From assembly GCA_013823325.1 (NCBI GenBank), contig PNLY01000009.1, forward strand, positions 37,431 through 101,430: a stretch of DNA of 64,000 nucleotides, written 5' to 3'. Source of the DNA: Methylobacterium sp. (GTDB taxonomy: Bacteria; Pseudomonadota; Alphaproteobacteria; Rhizobiales; Beijerinckiaceae). Shown piece after piece: positions 17,963-28,144 of this stretch. Every line of letters begins with the position of its first letter. Positions within the stretch are counted from its first letter, which is position 1. A program made the position numbers and the translations under genes. The notes beneath the pieces were generated by a model. That model was not told where the DNA came from and did not search any database. It saw only the letters and a program-made list of their open reading frames with translations.

Positions 17963-18001
17963 ATATTTTGATATACAAAATATTTTGAATCATCAAAATA
18001 T
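17963..18001. promoter_or_regulatory. Double AT-rich palindrome, likely MarR operators
   Basis: Two overlapping perfect inverted repeats: ATATTTTG-N5-CAAAATAT at 17963-17983, and ATATTTTGA-N4-TCAAAATAT at 17980-18001. They share the half-site ATATTTTG and stand out in an otherwise GC-rich region. They lie between marR and the monooxygenase gene. Confidence 0.8.
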
Positions 18002-18087
18002 CTTTCGTATGCGGGCCTTGGCTGCTGCAGGAGCCGTCCCGCTCCAGCCGTCGGATCGCGAAGGCTGCCGTTCGAGGGGAAACCATC

Positions 18088-19665
18088 ATGAGCACCAGCA
18101 CTGGCGTCCTCATTGTCGGCGGCGGCCTGAGTGGGCTCGCGGCCGCCACGCTCCTCGCCCACCATCGCATCGACTGCATGGTTGTCGAGCGTCATGCCGA
18201 AACCTCGATCCAGTACAAGTTCACCGGGATTTCGCCACGCAGCATGGAGATCTTCCGCAGCCTCGGGCTGGAAGCGGAGATCCGCGCCCGGCGCACCGGC
18301 GACCAGCAAAGCGGCGGCATCGCCCGGGCGAGAAATCTGGCCGATCCCGAGGTGCAATGGAGCGAGGTCGGCTGGCCCGACGCTACGCCCTATAGCCCGA
18401 CCCAGCCGGCGACTTGCGACCAGAACGTGCTGGAGCCGATCCTGAGGCGCCATGCCGAGCGGCTCGGCGCGACCATGCGCTTCAATACCGAGTTCGAGGC
18501 CCTCGAGCAGGACGAGCGGCAGGTCCGTGCCCGGATTCGAGACCGGAGCAGCGGAGCCGAGGAGACCGTCGCCGCCGACTACCTGATCGTCGCGGACGGC
18601 GCCGGCGGTTCGCTGCGCCAACGTCTCGGCATCGGCATCGACGGCCCCGGCGTGCTGCAGCACTGGATGAACCTGATCTTCGACACCGACCTGCCACCGA
18701 CCCTCGGTGGCAAGCGCTTCACCTCCTGCTTCGTTACCGACCTCAACGCCACGCTCACCCCGCGCCGCCAAGGGCGCTGGCTGCTGGCGCTGCAGTATTT
18801 TCCCGAGAATGGCGACAGGCCGGAGGATTTCGACGCGCAGCGCTGTCGTGAGCTGGTCACCCGGGGCGCCGGACGACCCGACGTCAAGGCGGAGCTGGTC
18901 GATGCGCGCCCCTGGGCGCTGGCCGCCCAGATCGCCGAGCGCTTTCGCGAAGGCCGCTGCTTCCTCATCGGCGATGCGGCGCATCTGATGCCGCCGACCG
19001 GCGCCTTCGGCGGCAATTCCGGCATTCACGATGCGCACAACCTCGCCTGGAAGCTCGCCCTGGCCATGCAGGGTAAAGCGCGGTCCGAGCTGCTCGACAG
19101 CTACGACCAGGAACGTCGCCCGGTGATCGCGGCGACGCTGGCGCAGGCGCTCGCCCGGCTCCAAGCCTGGTTCCGGGACCCGGCCGGGCGCCTGCCGACA
19201 CCGCCGCCGATCGTCGCCGATTACGACGTGATCTTCGGCCAGCGCTACGACGCCGGTGCGATCCTCCACGACGGCGCGCCGCCCGATGCGCCCTTCGTGC
19301 CTTTCGCGACGCTGTCCGGGCAGCCGGGGACGCGCGCGCCGCATCATCAGATCGAGCATCAGGGCAAGGCGCTTTCGATGCTCGACCTGTTCGGCCGGGA
19401 TTTCGTTCTGCTGAGCCGCGATCCGGCCTGGCACGAAGCCGCTGAGGCGATCCGAAGCGAATGCAGCCTGCCGCTCACCAGCTGGGGCCTCGGCGCGGAG
19501 GACTGGCTCGGCAGCTACGGCATAAGCCGCCAGGGCGCCGTTCTGGTCCGCCCGGACGGCTTCGTGGCATGGCGGACGCCGGAGCCAGCCGACGACCGGA
19601 AGGCCATGCTGCTCAGCGCCCTCGACCGGATCGGCCTGCGCGCCGAGGCTGGCGGAGAGGTCTGA
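18088..19665 (+). CDS. FAD-dependent aromatic monooxygenase
   Basis: A 525-residue group A flavoprotein hydroxylase of the PheA/TfdB/MhpA type. The FAD dinucleotide motif is VLIVGGGLSGLAAATLL near the N-terminus, and the second FAD motif is FLIGDAAHLMPPTGAFGGN near residues 292-310. A C-terminal thioredoxin-like region ends with GAVLVRPDGFVAWR. It should hydroxylate a phenolic or polyketide-like ring using NAD(P)H and oxygen. ATG 18088 has GAGGGGA upstream. The next gene overlaps its stop by one base, so the two are translationally coupled. It is controlled from the MarR-operator region. Confidence 0.93.
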   Translation: MSTSTGVLIVGGGLSGLAAATLLAHHRIDCMVVERHAETSIQYKFTGISPRSMEIFRSLGLEAEIRARRTGDQQSGGIARARNLADPEVQWSEVGWPDATPYSPTQPATCDQNVLEPILRRHAERLGATMRFNTEFEALEQDERQVRARIRDRSSGAEETVAADYLIVADGAGGSLRQRLGIGIDGPGVLQHWMNLIFDTDLPPTLGGKRFTSCFVTDLNATLTPRRQGRWLLALQYFPENGDRPEDFDAQRCRELVTRGAGRPDVKAELVDARPWALAAQIAERFREGRCFLIGDAAHLMPPTGAFGGNSGIHDAHNLAWKLALAMQGKARSELLDSYDQERRPVIAATLAQALARLQAWFRDPAGRLPTPPPIVADYDVIFGQRYDAGAILHDGAPPDAPFVPFATLSGQPGTRAPHHQIEHQGKALSMLDLFGRDFVLLSRDPAWHEAAEAIRSECSLPLTSWGLGAEDWLGSYGISRQGAVLVRPDGFVAWRTPEPADDRKAMLLSALDRIGLRAEAGGEV

Positions 19666-20027
19666 TGAAACCTTCCGCGACGCTGACCAAGATTCTGGCC
19701 GTCGAGATCCTGCTCTTTGCCGGCGCCACGCTGGTCCATGCCGGCATCCTGATCGGCGGCCATGAGCACGGCTCGGCCAGGACGGCGGAAGGCGTGATCG
19801 CAGCCGTGCTGGTGCTCGGCCTGATCATCTGCCTGCTGCGCCCGGCGGCGATGCGGACGATCGCCCTCGCCGTGCAGGGTTTCGCGCTGCTCGGCACGCT
19901 GGTCGGCGTCTTTACGATCACTGGCGGCGTCGGGCCGCAGACGCTGGCGGACAAGGCCTTCCACGGCGCCCTGCTGATGGTGCTCTTCGCCGGGCTGGTA
20001 GCCGCCTGGCGCGCACCGCGCGGCTAG
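19665..20027 (+). CDS. Small four-helix integral membrane protein
   Basis: A 120-residue protein with four predicted membrane segments (about residues 8-28, 40-60, 65-88, 95-115). It starts MKPSATLTKILAVEILLF at an ATG that overlaps the monooxygenase stop (TGATG). I do not recognise the family. Coupling to the monooxygenase suggests a membrane partner or a transport or protection role for its substrate. The last four bases overlap the convergent crotonase gene. Confidence 0.75.
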   Translation: MKPSATLTKILAVEILLFAGATLVHAGILIGGHEHGSARTAEGVIAAVLVLGLIICLLRPAAMRTIALAVQGFALLGTLVGVFTITGGVGPQTLADKAFHGALLMVLFAGLVAAWRAPRG

Positions 20028-20812
20028 AATTTCGGCGACCGGCGCTCGAAGAAGGCGGCGATGCCCTCGCGGAAATCCGCCGTGCCGGCGTTCGCGACGA
20101 AGTTCTGCTTCTCCAGGTCGAGCTGCGCATCGAAGGAGCCATGAGTCGCGGCCTGGACCAGTGCCTTGCTCGCCGCTTGCGCGCCGACGCTGCCGCGGGC
20201 GAGCTTTTCCGCCATGGCTCGCGCCGTCTCCATCAGCTCATCCTTCGGCACGAGGCGGTTGACCAGGCCGAGCTGGAGCGCGGTCTGCGCATTCATCGCC
20301 TCGTTGAGCAGCACGAATTCCAGCGCCCGGCGCGGGCCGAGCAACTGCGTCAGCGTCCAGGTGGTGCCGCCATCGGGGCTGGTGCCGAGCTTGGTATAGG
20401 CCGAGAGGAAGCTCGCATCCTCTGCCGCCACCACAAGGTCGCAGGCGAGCGCCAGCCCGACGCCGCCGCCGGCGACCGGCCCCTGTACCGCCGCGATCAC
20501 CAGCTGCGGCATCGCCTTGATCAGGCGCATCAGCGTGTGGAAGCGGTCGATCAGCTTCGTCGCGGTCTGCGGCGCGCCGGGCAGGTCGCTCTGGAAGCGG
20601 GCGAGATCGCCCCCCGCCATGAAGGAGCGCCCTGCCCCGGCCAGGATGACCGCGCGGATCGTCTGGTCGGCTGCGAGCCCCGAGAACGCCGCGACCAGCG
20701 CATCCGCCATCGCCTCGTCGAGGACGTTGAGCACCTTGGGGCGGTTCATGGTCACAATAAGGATCGGCCCATGCCGCTCCGTGATCACCACCTCGCCTGC
20801 CGCATCGCTCAT
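20024..20812 (-). CDS. Enoyl-CoA hydratase/isomerase (PaaG-like crotonase)
   Basis: A 262-residue crotonase. The oxyanion segments AGAGRSFMAGGDLARF and GPVAGGGVGLALACDLVVA are intact. The acid position reads KLGTSPDGGTTWTLTQLLG, with Asp where hydratases often have Glu, as in PaaG-type isomerases. It is the last gene of the Liv-type operon, 33 bp after the PaaK-like ligase, and probably acts on the CoA ester that ligase makes. The substrate is unknown. Confidence 0.92.
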   Translation of the reverse strand: MSDAAGEVVITERHGPILIVTMNRPKVLNVLDEAMADALVAAFSGLAADQTIRAVILAGAGRSFMAGGDLARFQSDLPGAPQTATKLIDRFHTLMRLIKAMPQLVIAAVQGPVAGGGVGLALACDLVVAAEDASFLSAYTKLGTSPDGGTTWTLTQLLGPRRALEFVLLNEAMNAQTALQLGLVNRLVPKDELMETARAMAEKLARGSVGAQAASKALVQAATHGSFDAQLDLEKQNFVANAGTADFREGIAAFFERRSPKF

Positions 20813-20845
20813 CGTCCCGTCCTCATCCTGTCTGCGCCCGCCGTC

Positions 20846-22078
20846 TCAGGCAGGCGTCCTCGTATCGTCGATAACCTTGCCGTCGTTGGGCAATGTCCCC
20901 GGCGCGACCAGCTCGATCGCACCGCCCAGCTTGAAGATATCGCGTACTGAAGCCTTCATCGCCTCCGCCAGGCCGGGCCCCGGCGCGGCAGCCTCGGCCT
21001 TGAAGCACATCGCATCGGTCTCGCCGGCACGCATCACCACCAACCGGCACCGGCCGAGTTCCGGATGGCGCGCGGCAACGGCTGCAACCTGCTCCGGTCG
21101 GACGAACATGCCCTTGACCTTGGCCGACTGGTCGGCCCGGCCGAGCCAGCCGCGGATGCGCTGGTTGGTGCGCCCGCAAGGCGACAAGCCCGGCAACGTC
21201 GCGCTGAGATCGCCGACGGCGAAGCGGATCAATGGCTTCTTCGGATCGAGGATGGTGACGGCGATCTCGCCGATCTCGCCCTCCGCCACGGGCTGGCCGG
21301 TGCCGGGCCGCAGGATCTCGACGATGATGTCCTCGTTGAGGACGAGGCCTTCGCGGGCCGGCGTCTCATAGGCGATGACGCCGCATTCGGCGGTGGCGTA
21401 GCACTGATAGGCGTCGATGCCGCGCTCGCGGAATTCGGCCTGCAGCGAGGGCGGGAAAGCGGCACCGGAAACCATCGCCCGCTTCAGCGAGGAGAGATCG
21501 CGCCCGCGCGCCGCGCCGAGATCGAGCAGGATCTTCAGGAAGTCCGGCACGCCGGCATAGAGCGTCGGGCGATAGGCCTCGATCAGGTCGAGCTGGGCGT
21601 CGCTATTGCCGGGCCCTGCCGGGATCACGGCGCAGCCGAGCACGCGCGCCCCGGCATCGAAACACCATGCGCCGGGCGTCAGGTGATAGGAGAAGGTGTT
21701 GAGCACGATGTCACGCCAGCCGGCGCCGGTCGCGGCGAGCGCGCGGGCGACCCGCCAGGGATCATCGTCATGGCTCTCGGGCTCGAAGATCGGCCCCGGC
21801 GACATCATCAAGCGGCGATAGTCGCTCGGACGGCCCGGTAGCAAACCGCCAAAGGGCGGCTTGCCGCGCTGGGTCGCCGGCAAATCCGACTTGCGCAGCA
21901 CCGGCAGGCGGGCCAGCGGCGCCCGGTCGGTGACGGCCTGCGGATCGATGCCGCGCAGATGCTTGCGCCAGGCGGGCAGCCGCTGCGCCGCCGCCAACAC
22001 CTGCGGCAGCCGCCGGAACAGATCGGCCTCGCGGCGCGCGGGCGTGCGGGTCTCCCGGCGGTCGTAGTGCTTCCCCAT
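20846..22078 (-). CDS. Phenylacetate-CoA-ligase-like AMP-binding enzyme
   Basis: A 410-residue adenylate-forming enzyme of the PaaK family. Visible are NTFSYHLTPGAWCFDAGARV, the PTLYAGVPDFLKILLDL stretch, YATAECGVIAYET (A5-like motif) and GRADQSAKVKGMFVRPEQV (the hinge and C-terminal domain). It should activate an aryl or alkyl carboxylic acid to its CoA thioester. It lies 7 bp after livF and before the crotonase, so the operon carries a second ligase besides the acyl-CoA synthetase near its start. Confidence 0.88.
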   Translation of the reverse strand: MGKHYDRRETRTPARREADLFRRLPQVLAAAQRLPAWRKHLRGIDPQAVTDRAPLARLPVLRKSDLPATQRGKPPFGGLLPGRPSDYRRLMMSPGPIFEPESHDDDPWRVARALAATGAGWRDIVLNTFSYHLTPGAWCFDAGARVLGCAVIPAGPGNSDAQLDLIEAYRPTLYAGVPDFLKILLDLGAARGRDLSSLKRAMVSGAAFPPSLQAEFRERGIDAYQCYATAECGVIAYETPAREGLVLNEDIIVEILRPGTGQPVAEGEIGEIAVTILDPKKPLIRFAVGDLSATLPGLSPCGRTNQRIRGWLGRADQSAKVKGMFVRPEQVAAVAARHPELGRCRLVVMRAGETDAMCFKAEAAAPGPGLAEAMKASVRDIFKLGGAIELVAPGTLPNDGKVIDDTRTPA

Positions 22079-22085
22079 GACGGCC

Positions 22086-22877
<792 letters not shown>

Positions 22878-22929
22878 CGGCCCGATCCGAAAAGGGGCGG
22901 TGCGGAACACCCGCGCCGCCCGCGCAGGG

Positions 22930-24192
22930 TCATTTCCCGGACTTCTTGAACTCGTCCGAGTTCTTGCGGATTTCCTCCCAGACCACGTCCTGGTTGGCGG
23001 AGAACCAGTCGGTGATCGGCACGAACCTGGCGCCGTCCCAGCGCGCGATCCGGCCCATGCCGCCGCCCTGGTGGTCGTCCCTGGTGATCGTGGTGGGCGG
23101 CAGCAGGCCGTCGGCGGTGAAGTTGGTGATCGAGCGCAAGCCTTCGTTGAGCCAGGGGCCGGTGACCGGGCCGTTCGGCGCCTTCTCGGCCGCCCTGCGC
23201 ACGCCCTCGACCATCAGCGTCGCCATCTGGACGCCGTAGTTGTAGTAGGCGGTGCCGACCTTGTTCTCGGGGCCGGCGCCTTTGCCCTTGCCGACGACGT
23301 CGGCGAGGATGTCCTTGATCACCTTGGGCTCGCGGCCGCCGACGCAGGGCTCGACCTTCATCACGCCCTTGGCCGCCTCGCGCCCGACCACATCCATGTC
23401 GGATTCGGAGAGCCAGACGCTGCCGGAGACGCGGTCCATCGGCAGGCCGTTGCGGATCGCCTCGGTCAGCGCCACGGTCTGGCCGACGCCGGCACCCCAG
23501 AAGATCACGAAATCGGGCCGCGCACGGCGCACCTGCGGCCAGATCGCCGACTGGTCGTTGCCCGGCGGCGTATAGGGGAAGGCGGCGAGCTCGTAGCCTT
23601 CCTTCTTGGCGAGGACGTTGAGGATCGGCAGCGGCTCCTTGCCGAAGGGCGTGTCGATGTGGACGAAGACGATCTTCTTGCCCTTGAGGCTGCCCTTCTC
23701 GGTCTTCTTGAACTGCTCGATGATCAGGCCCGCCTGGGTCCAGTAATTGATCGAGAGCGGCAGCACATAGGGGAAGGCGCTGCCGTCGGCGGCGTCGCTG
23801 CGGCCGGAATAGGCGGTGATCATGTTGATCTTGTCCTCGAGCGCGCGCGGTACCAGAGCCCGCGCCACCGGCGTCGAGAGCGGGTCGATCAGCACCGCGC
23901 CCTCGCGCTTGCCACGCTCATAGGCCTCGATCGCGCGCGGCAGGTCGTTGGCGTGGTCGGTGATATCAGCGACGATCTTGTAGCCGCCGACGCCGCCGCG
24001 CTCGTTGACCAGGGTGAAGTAGTCGCGCTGGCCCTGGTTATATTCCGAGGTGACGAAGGTGTAGATGCGGGTGAAGTCCTGCGGCAGCGTGAAGCGGACG
24101 ATCTTCTCCTGGGCAAAGACCTGCACCGGAAGGGCGAGCGGCACGGCCAGCGCGGCCGAGCCGGCGATGAACGAACGGCGATCGAGCGACAT
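22930..24192 (-). CDS. ABC transporter substrate-binding protein, Tat-type leader
   Basis: A 420-residue type I binding protein. The leader MSLDRRSFIAGSAALAVP carries a twin-arginine motif followed by a hydrophobic stretch and a QVFAQ cleavage region, so export folded through Tat is likely. Start ATG 24192 has a strong GGAGGAAACAGG site. The fold follows the LivJ/HBP family (TLPQDFTRIYTFVTSEYNQG). Members of this group inside operons with CoA ligases often bind aromatic or aliphatic carboxylates rather than amino acids; that is an inference here. Confidence 0.92.
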   Translation of the reverse strand: MSLDRRSFIAGSAALAVPLALPVQVFAQEKIVRFTLPQDFTRIYTFVTSEYNQGQRDYFTLVNERGGVGGYKIVADITDHANDLPRAIEAYERGKREGAVLIDPLSTPVARALVPRALEDKINMITAYSGRSDAADGSAFPYVLPLSINYWTQAGLIIEQFKKTEKGSLKGKKIVFVHIDTPFGKEPLPILNVLAKKEGYELAAFPYTPPGNDQSAIWPQVRRARPDFVIFWGAGVGQTVALTEAIRNGLPMDRVSGSVWLSESDMDVVGREAAKGVMKVEPCVGGREPKVIKDILADVVGKGKGAGPENKVGTAYYNYGVQMATLMVEGVRRAAEKAPNGPVTGPWLNEGLRSITNFTADGLLPPTTITRDDHQGGGMGRIARWDGARFVPITDWFSANQDVVWEEIRKNSDEFKKSGK

Positions 24193-24229
24193 CCTGTTTC
24201 CTCCAGCCCTGTCGTTGATTGAGGCACCG

Positions 24230-25303
24230 TCACCGCTGGGCATGGCGGAACGGCCAGACGAGCAAGTAATTGCGGAAATTGGCGTAGATCTTGGCGAGGC
24301 CGAGCGGCTCGTAGAGCAGGAAGCCGATCACCAGCGCGCCATAAGCCATCAATGGCAGATGGGCGCGCAGGTCGATCGGCAAGGACCAGCCGAATGTGCC
24401 GGCGGTGAAGCCAAGCAAATTGTTGAGCAGGATCGGCGCGAACAGGATGAGCGCCGTGCCGAAGAACGGGCCGAGCACGCTGCCGAGACCGCCGACGATG
24501 ATCATCGCCAGGATCTGGATCGAGAGCTCGATATGGAACTGGTCGGGCGAGATCGCCCTGAGATAGGTCACCGCCAGCAGCGAGCCGACGACGCCGCCGA
24601 TGAAGGACGAGACCCAGAACGCCAGCAGCTTGTAGCGGAAGGTCGAGATGCCGAGGATCTGCGCGGCGTAGTCCTTCTCGCGCAAAGCCGCCAGGGCGCG
24701 GCCGAAGCTGGTGCGGCGGACGTTCAGCATGAACAGTGTGATGACGAAGCAGACGCCGAAGGCGAGGTAATAGGTCGGCAGGTCGCCTTGCAGCGGGATG
24801 CCCAAGAAGCGGACCGGTGGCACCTGCAAGGTCGCGAGCGAGCCGCCGCTGATCACCGAAGAGTGCGAGATGACGAAGTCGACGACATACTGCATGGCGA
24901 GCGTCGCCATCGCCAGATAAATGCCCTTCATGCGCAGGGCCGCGCCGCCGAACATGGTGCCGATGGTGGCGCTGAGCAGGCCGCCGGCGATCATGGCGAT
25001 CTCGAGCGGCACGCCGAGGCGCACCAGATGGACCGAGCCATAGGCGCCGATGCCCATCACCGCGCCATAGCCGAGATGGATCTGGCCGGACCAGCCCATC
25101 AGCAAGTTGAGGCCGAGCGCCGCTGAGGTCCAGATCAGCCAGGGCAGCAGGTAGCCGGAGACATAGAGCCGGTCGAACAGGAAGGGCGCCGCCAGCAGGA
25201 TGGCGATGACCGCGATGATCAGGCCGCGGTCGAAGCCGAGCGGGAACAGCTGGCGCTCGTCCTGATAGCGCGTGTGGCGGATGCCGGCGCGACGATAGAA
25301 CAC
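24230..25303 (-). CDS. livM: Branched-chain-type ABC permease, LivM
   Basis: A 357-residue inner-membrane permease with about ten hydrophobic segments. It has the LivM signature around GGLGSVLGPFFGTALILFAP and the EAA-like segment LAALREKDYAAQILGIS that contacts the ATPase. It is 4 bp after livH and 37 bp before the binding-protein gene. No unusual feature was noticed. Confidence 0.95.
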   Translation of the reverse strand: MFYRRAGIRHTRYQDERQLFPLGFDRGLIIAVIAILLAAPFLFDRLYVSGYLLPWLIWTSAALGLNLLMGWSGQIHLGYGAVMGIGAYGSVHLVRLGVPLEIAMIAGGLLSATIGTMFGGAALRMKGIYLAMATLAMQYVVDFVISHSSVISGGSLATLQVPPVRFLGIPLQGDLPTYYLAFGVCFVITLFMLNVRRTSFGRALAALREKDYAAQILGISTFRYKLLAFWVSSFIGGVVGSLLAVTYLRAISPDQFHIELSIQILAMIIVGGLGSVLGPFFGTALILFAPILLNNLLGFTAGTFGWSLPIDLRAHLPLMAYGALVIGFLLYEPLGLAKIYANFRNYLLVWPFRHAQR

Positions 25304-25307
25304 GGCG

Positions 25308-26195
25308 TCAGACCCTCTCGATATGGTGACGGCCGAACAGGCCGTGCGGCTTGAGCAGGAGCGTCACCAGGATGATCACGGCCGCGACCACGTCGCGCGA
25401 GCCGCCGCCGACCAGCGGGTCGAGCACGCCGGTGGCGAGGCTCTCGGCGACGCCAACGATGACGCCGGCGATCAACACGCCCGGAATGGAGTCGAGCCCG
25501 CCGAGGATGGCGATGGCGAGCGCCTTGATCAGCAGCAGCGAGAGCGACCAGTCGATGCCCTGGGTGCTGCCCCAGAGCACGCCGGCGGCGGTGGCGGAAA
25601 CGGCGGCGAGCCCCCAGGCGACGGCGATCGCGCGCTCGACCCTGATGCCGACCGACCAGGAGGCGGTCTGGTCGTCGGCGACGGCGCGCATCACCACGCC
25701 GTAGCGCGAGTTGAAGAAGAACAGTGAGAGCAGGATCAGCAGCAGCGAGATCGAGCCGCCGATCATCGTGGAGCGATTGAGCAGGAGATCGCCGACGAAG
25801 AGCGGCTGCTGCGGCAGGCCGATATCGAGGCGCTTGACCGCCGCACCGAAGATGCCGGGGAGAAGGCCGCGCAGCATGATCTCAACGCCGAGCGTCAGCA
25901 TGATCGTCATGATCACCGGCTGGCCGATCATCCGGCGCAGCGCGATGCGTTCCATCAGCAGGCCGAAGCCGAACATGCCAACGAGTGCAACGGGAATCGC
26001 CAGCCACATCGGCAGGCCGACCAAAGTGGCGAGCGCCCAGGTGACGTAGCCGCCGGTCATGGCGATGGCGCCCTGGGCGAGATTGGCGGTGCCGGAGGTC
26101 TTGTAGATCAGCACGATGCCGAGCGAGACCAGCGCATACATCAGGCCGACGAAGACGCCGTTGGCCGAGAGTTCCGCGAGCAGGATCCAGTCCAT
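25308..26195 (-). CDS. livH: Branched-chain-type ABC permease, LivH
   Basis: A 295-residue permease of normal length with eight or so membrane segments. LivH features include LVSLGIVLIYKTSGTANLAQGA near the start and ILGGLDSIPGVLIAGVIVGV near residue 240. Its ATG overlaps the stop of the acyl-CoA synthetase by one base, which ties transport and CoA activation into one translation unit. Confidence 0.95.
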   Translation of the reverse strand: MDWILLAELSANGVFVGLMYALVSLGIVLIYKTSGTANLAQGAIAMTGGYVTWALATLVGLPMWLAIPVALVGMFGFGLLMERIALRRMIGQPVIMTIMLTLGVEIMLRGLLPGIFGAAVKRLDIGLPQQPLFVGDLLLNRSTMIGGSISLLLILLSLFFFNSRYGVVMRAVADDQTASWSVGIRVERAIAVAWGLAAVSATAAGVLWGSTQGIDWSLSLLLIKALAIAILGGLDSIPGVLIAGVIVGVAESLATGVLDPLVGGGSRDVVAAVIILVTLLLKPHGLFGRHHIERV

Positions 26196-28144
26196 CAGGC
26201 GACGACCTCACTGATCTTGAGCGTCCGCCGGATCACGCCGCGCTCCCCGTTCTCATAGGCGATGGTGGCGTCGAACACGGTCTCGGTCGCCCCGCTGTAG
26301 AGCGCCTCGATCAGCGAGGCGTAGGTGGTCTCGATGGTGTTGCGGCGCAGCTTGCGGGTGCGGGTGATCTCGCCGTCGTCGGCGTCGAAATCCTTGTGCA
26401 GGTTCGAGAAGCGCCTGATGCGCAGGCCGTCCGGCTGCGTGCCGTTGACGTGCCTGACCACCTGGCCGATCAGCGCCTGCACCTCGGGCCGCTGCGAGAG
26501 CTCGGCATAGGAGGTGTAGGAGATGCCGCGCTCCTCGGCCCAGTGGCCGACCGCGTCGAAATCGATGCAGACGATGGCGGTGAGCTGGTCGCGCCCGGCG
26601 CCGATCACCGCGACATTACGGATATAGGGGCTGAATTTCAGCCGGTTCTCGATGAAGTTCGGGATGTAGCGCTCGCCCGAGGCGGTGCGCACGACCTCGC
26701 TGACGCGGCCGAGCACGACGAGCTGGCCGTCCTCGTCGATGCGCCCGGCATCGCCGGTGTGCAGCCAGCCATCGACCAGCGCCTTGGCGCTGCTTTCGGG
26801 ATCGTCATAGTAGCCGTCAACCACCGAGGTGGAGCGCACCAGGATCTCGCCGCTGTCGTCGATCCTGATCTGGCTACCTTCCATCGGCTTGCCGACCGTG
26901 TGCAGCTTGACCTGCCCCTCGGTCTGCGCCGCCGTCAGCGCGCAGGTCTCGGTCTGGCCGTAGAACTGCTTCAGCTTGATGCCGAGCGCCCGGAAGAACA
27001 GGAAGGTGTCCTCGCCGAGCGCTTCGCCGCCCGTGAAGGCGCGCTCGGCGCGTCCCAATCCCAGATGATCGCGCAGCGGCGCATAGACCAGCACGTTGCC
27101 GACGGCATCAAGCAGCTTTTCCGTCAGCGTCAGTGAGCCCCCGGCGAGGCGCTTGCGCTCGTAGGCGACGGCGCGCTCCATCGTCGTCTCGAACAGCCAG
27201 CGCTTGAACGGCGTCGAGTTCTTCATGCCGACCTGGACGCGGGTCAGCATCTGGTCCCAGGCGCGCGGCGCGGCGAGATAGAAGGTCGGCGAGACCTCGC
27301 GCAGGTCGCGCATCACCGTCTCCTGGCGCTCGGGGATGTTGATCGTCGCCGCCATCATCATGCCGGCGCCCAGCGTGAAGACGAAGTCGCCGACCCAGGC
27401 GGTGGGCAGATAGGCGTAGAGTTCCTCGTGCTGGCGGAAATAGCCGCTCGCCCTCGCGTTGAGCAGGCCGCCGGTGACGTTGCGATGGCGCAGCGGGATA
27501 CCCTTGGGCAGGCCCGTCGTGCCGGATGAGTGCAGCAGCACGGAGATGTCGTCGGCCTGCGGCTCGTCGACGAAGCGCCTGAGGAGATTGGGCTCGCGCG
27601 CCAGCCGCTCGCGGCCCTTGGCGACCAGTGCATCGAGCGACATCAGACCGGGCAGGTCGTAGGTATCGAGCCCACGCTCGTCATCGTAGAGGATGGTGGC
27701 GACGCGGCCGGTCGCGTCGCGCAGCTGCAGCAGCTTGTCGACCTGCTCCTGATCCTCGGCGATGCCGACGGGCGGCGCGCCATGGCGGGTCGCGACGATC
27801 AGCTCCTCGAGCGGAACGTCCGGAAAGACCGGCGACGGGAAGGCGCGCAGCATGTTGGCGGCGAGCATGGCGTAATAGAGCCGCGGGCGGTTGTCGCCGA
27901 TCACGGTCATCGCGGCGCCGGCGACCAGGCCGGCCTGCTCGAGCCCCGCCGCCATCGCGGCGATCTCCGCGAAAACCTCGCGCCAGTTCTGCTCCTGCCA
28001 GATGCCGTAGCGCCGCTCACGGAAGGCGACGCGATCGCCGAACTCGGCGGCATTGCGGGCGAGCGCCGCGATCAGCGTCGCCGGCTCGCCATTGGCCGCG
28101 ACCGGCCAATGGGCGCCCTCCCCGATCTTGCCGAGCGCCGTCAT
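26195..28144 (-). CDS. Long-chain-type acyl-CoA synthetase (AMP-binding)
   Basis: A 649-residue adenylate-forming ligase. The P-loop is SVLLHSSGTTGLPKG, the A5 motif is FYGQTETCAL, and the hinge is GWLHTGDAGRIDEDGQLVVLGR, all complete. It resembles the large synthetases that sit between livG and livH in many proteobacterial Liv-type operons. It overlaps livG by 4 bp (ATGA). The predicted role is to trap the incoming acid as its CoA thioester in the cytoplasm. The chain type cannot be read from sequence, but context points to branched or aromatic acids. Confidence 0.94.
   Translation of the reverse strand: MTALGKIGEGAHWPVAANGEPATLIAALARNAAEFGDRVAFRERRYGIWQEQNWREVFAEIAAMAAGLEQAGLVAGAAMTVIGDNRPRLYYAMLAANMLRAFPSPVFPDVPLEELIVATRHGAPPVGIAEDQEQVDKLLQLRDATGRVATILYDDERGLDTYDLPGLMSLDALVAKGRERLAREPNLLRRFVDEPQADDISVLLHSSGTTGLPKGIPLRHRNVTGGLLNARASGYFRQHEELYAYLPTAWVGDFVFTLGAGMMMAATINIPERQETVMRDLREVSPTFYLAAPRAWDQMLTRVQVGMKNSTPFKRWLFETTMERAVAYERKRLAGGSLTLTEKLLDAVGNVLVYAPLRDHLGLGRAERAFTGGEALGEDTFLFFRALGIKLKQFYGQTETCALTAAQTEGQVKLHTVGKPMEGSQIRIDDSGEILVRSTSVVDGYYDDPESSAKALVDGWLHTGDAGRIDEDGQLVVLGRVSEVVRTASGERYIPNFIENRLKFSPYIRNVAVIGAGRDQLTAIVCIDFDAVGHWAEERGISYTSYAELSQRPEVQALIGQVVRHVNGTQPDGLRIRRFSNLHKDFDADDGEITRTRKLRRNTIETTYASLIEALYSGATETVFDATIAYENGERGVIRRTLKISEVVA

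Noticed and set aside
17938-17964. Upstream ATG 17964 as the MarR start
   Set aside because: It would place the start codon inside the operator palindrome and adds nine residues without family support.
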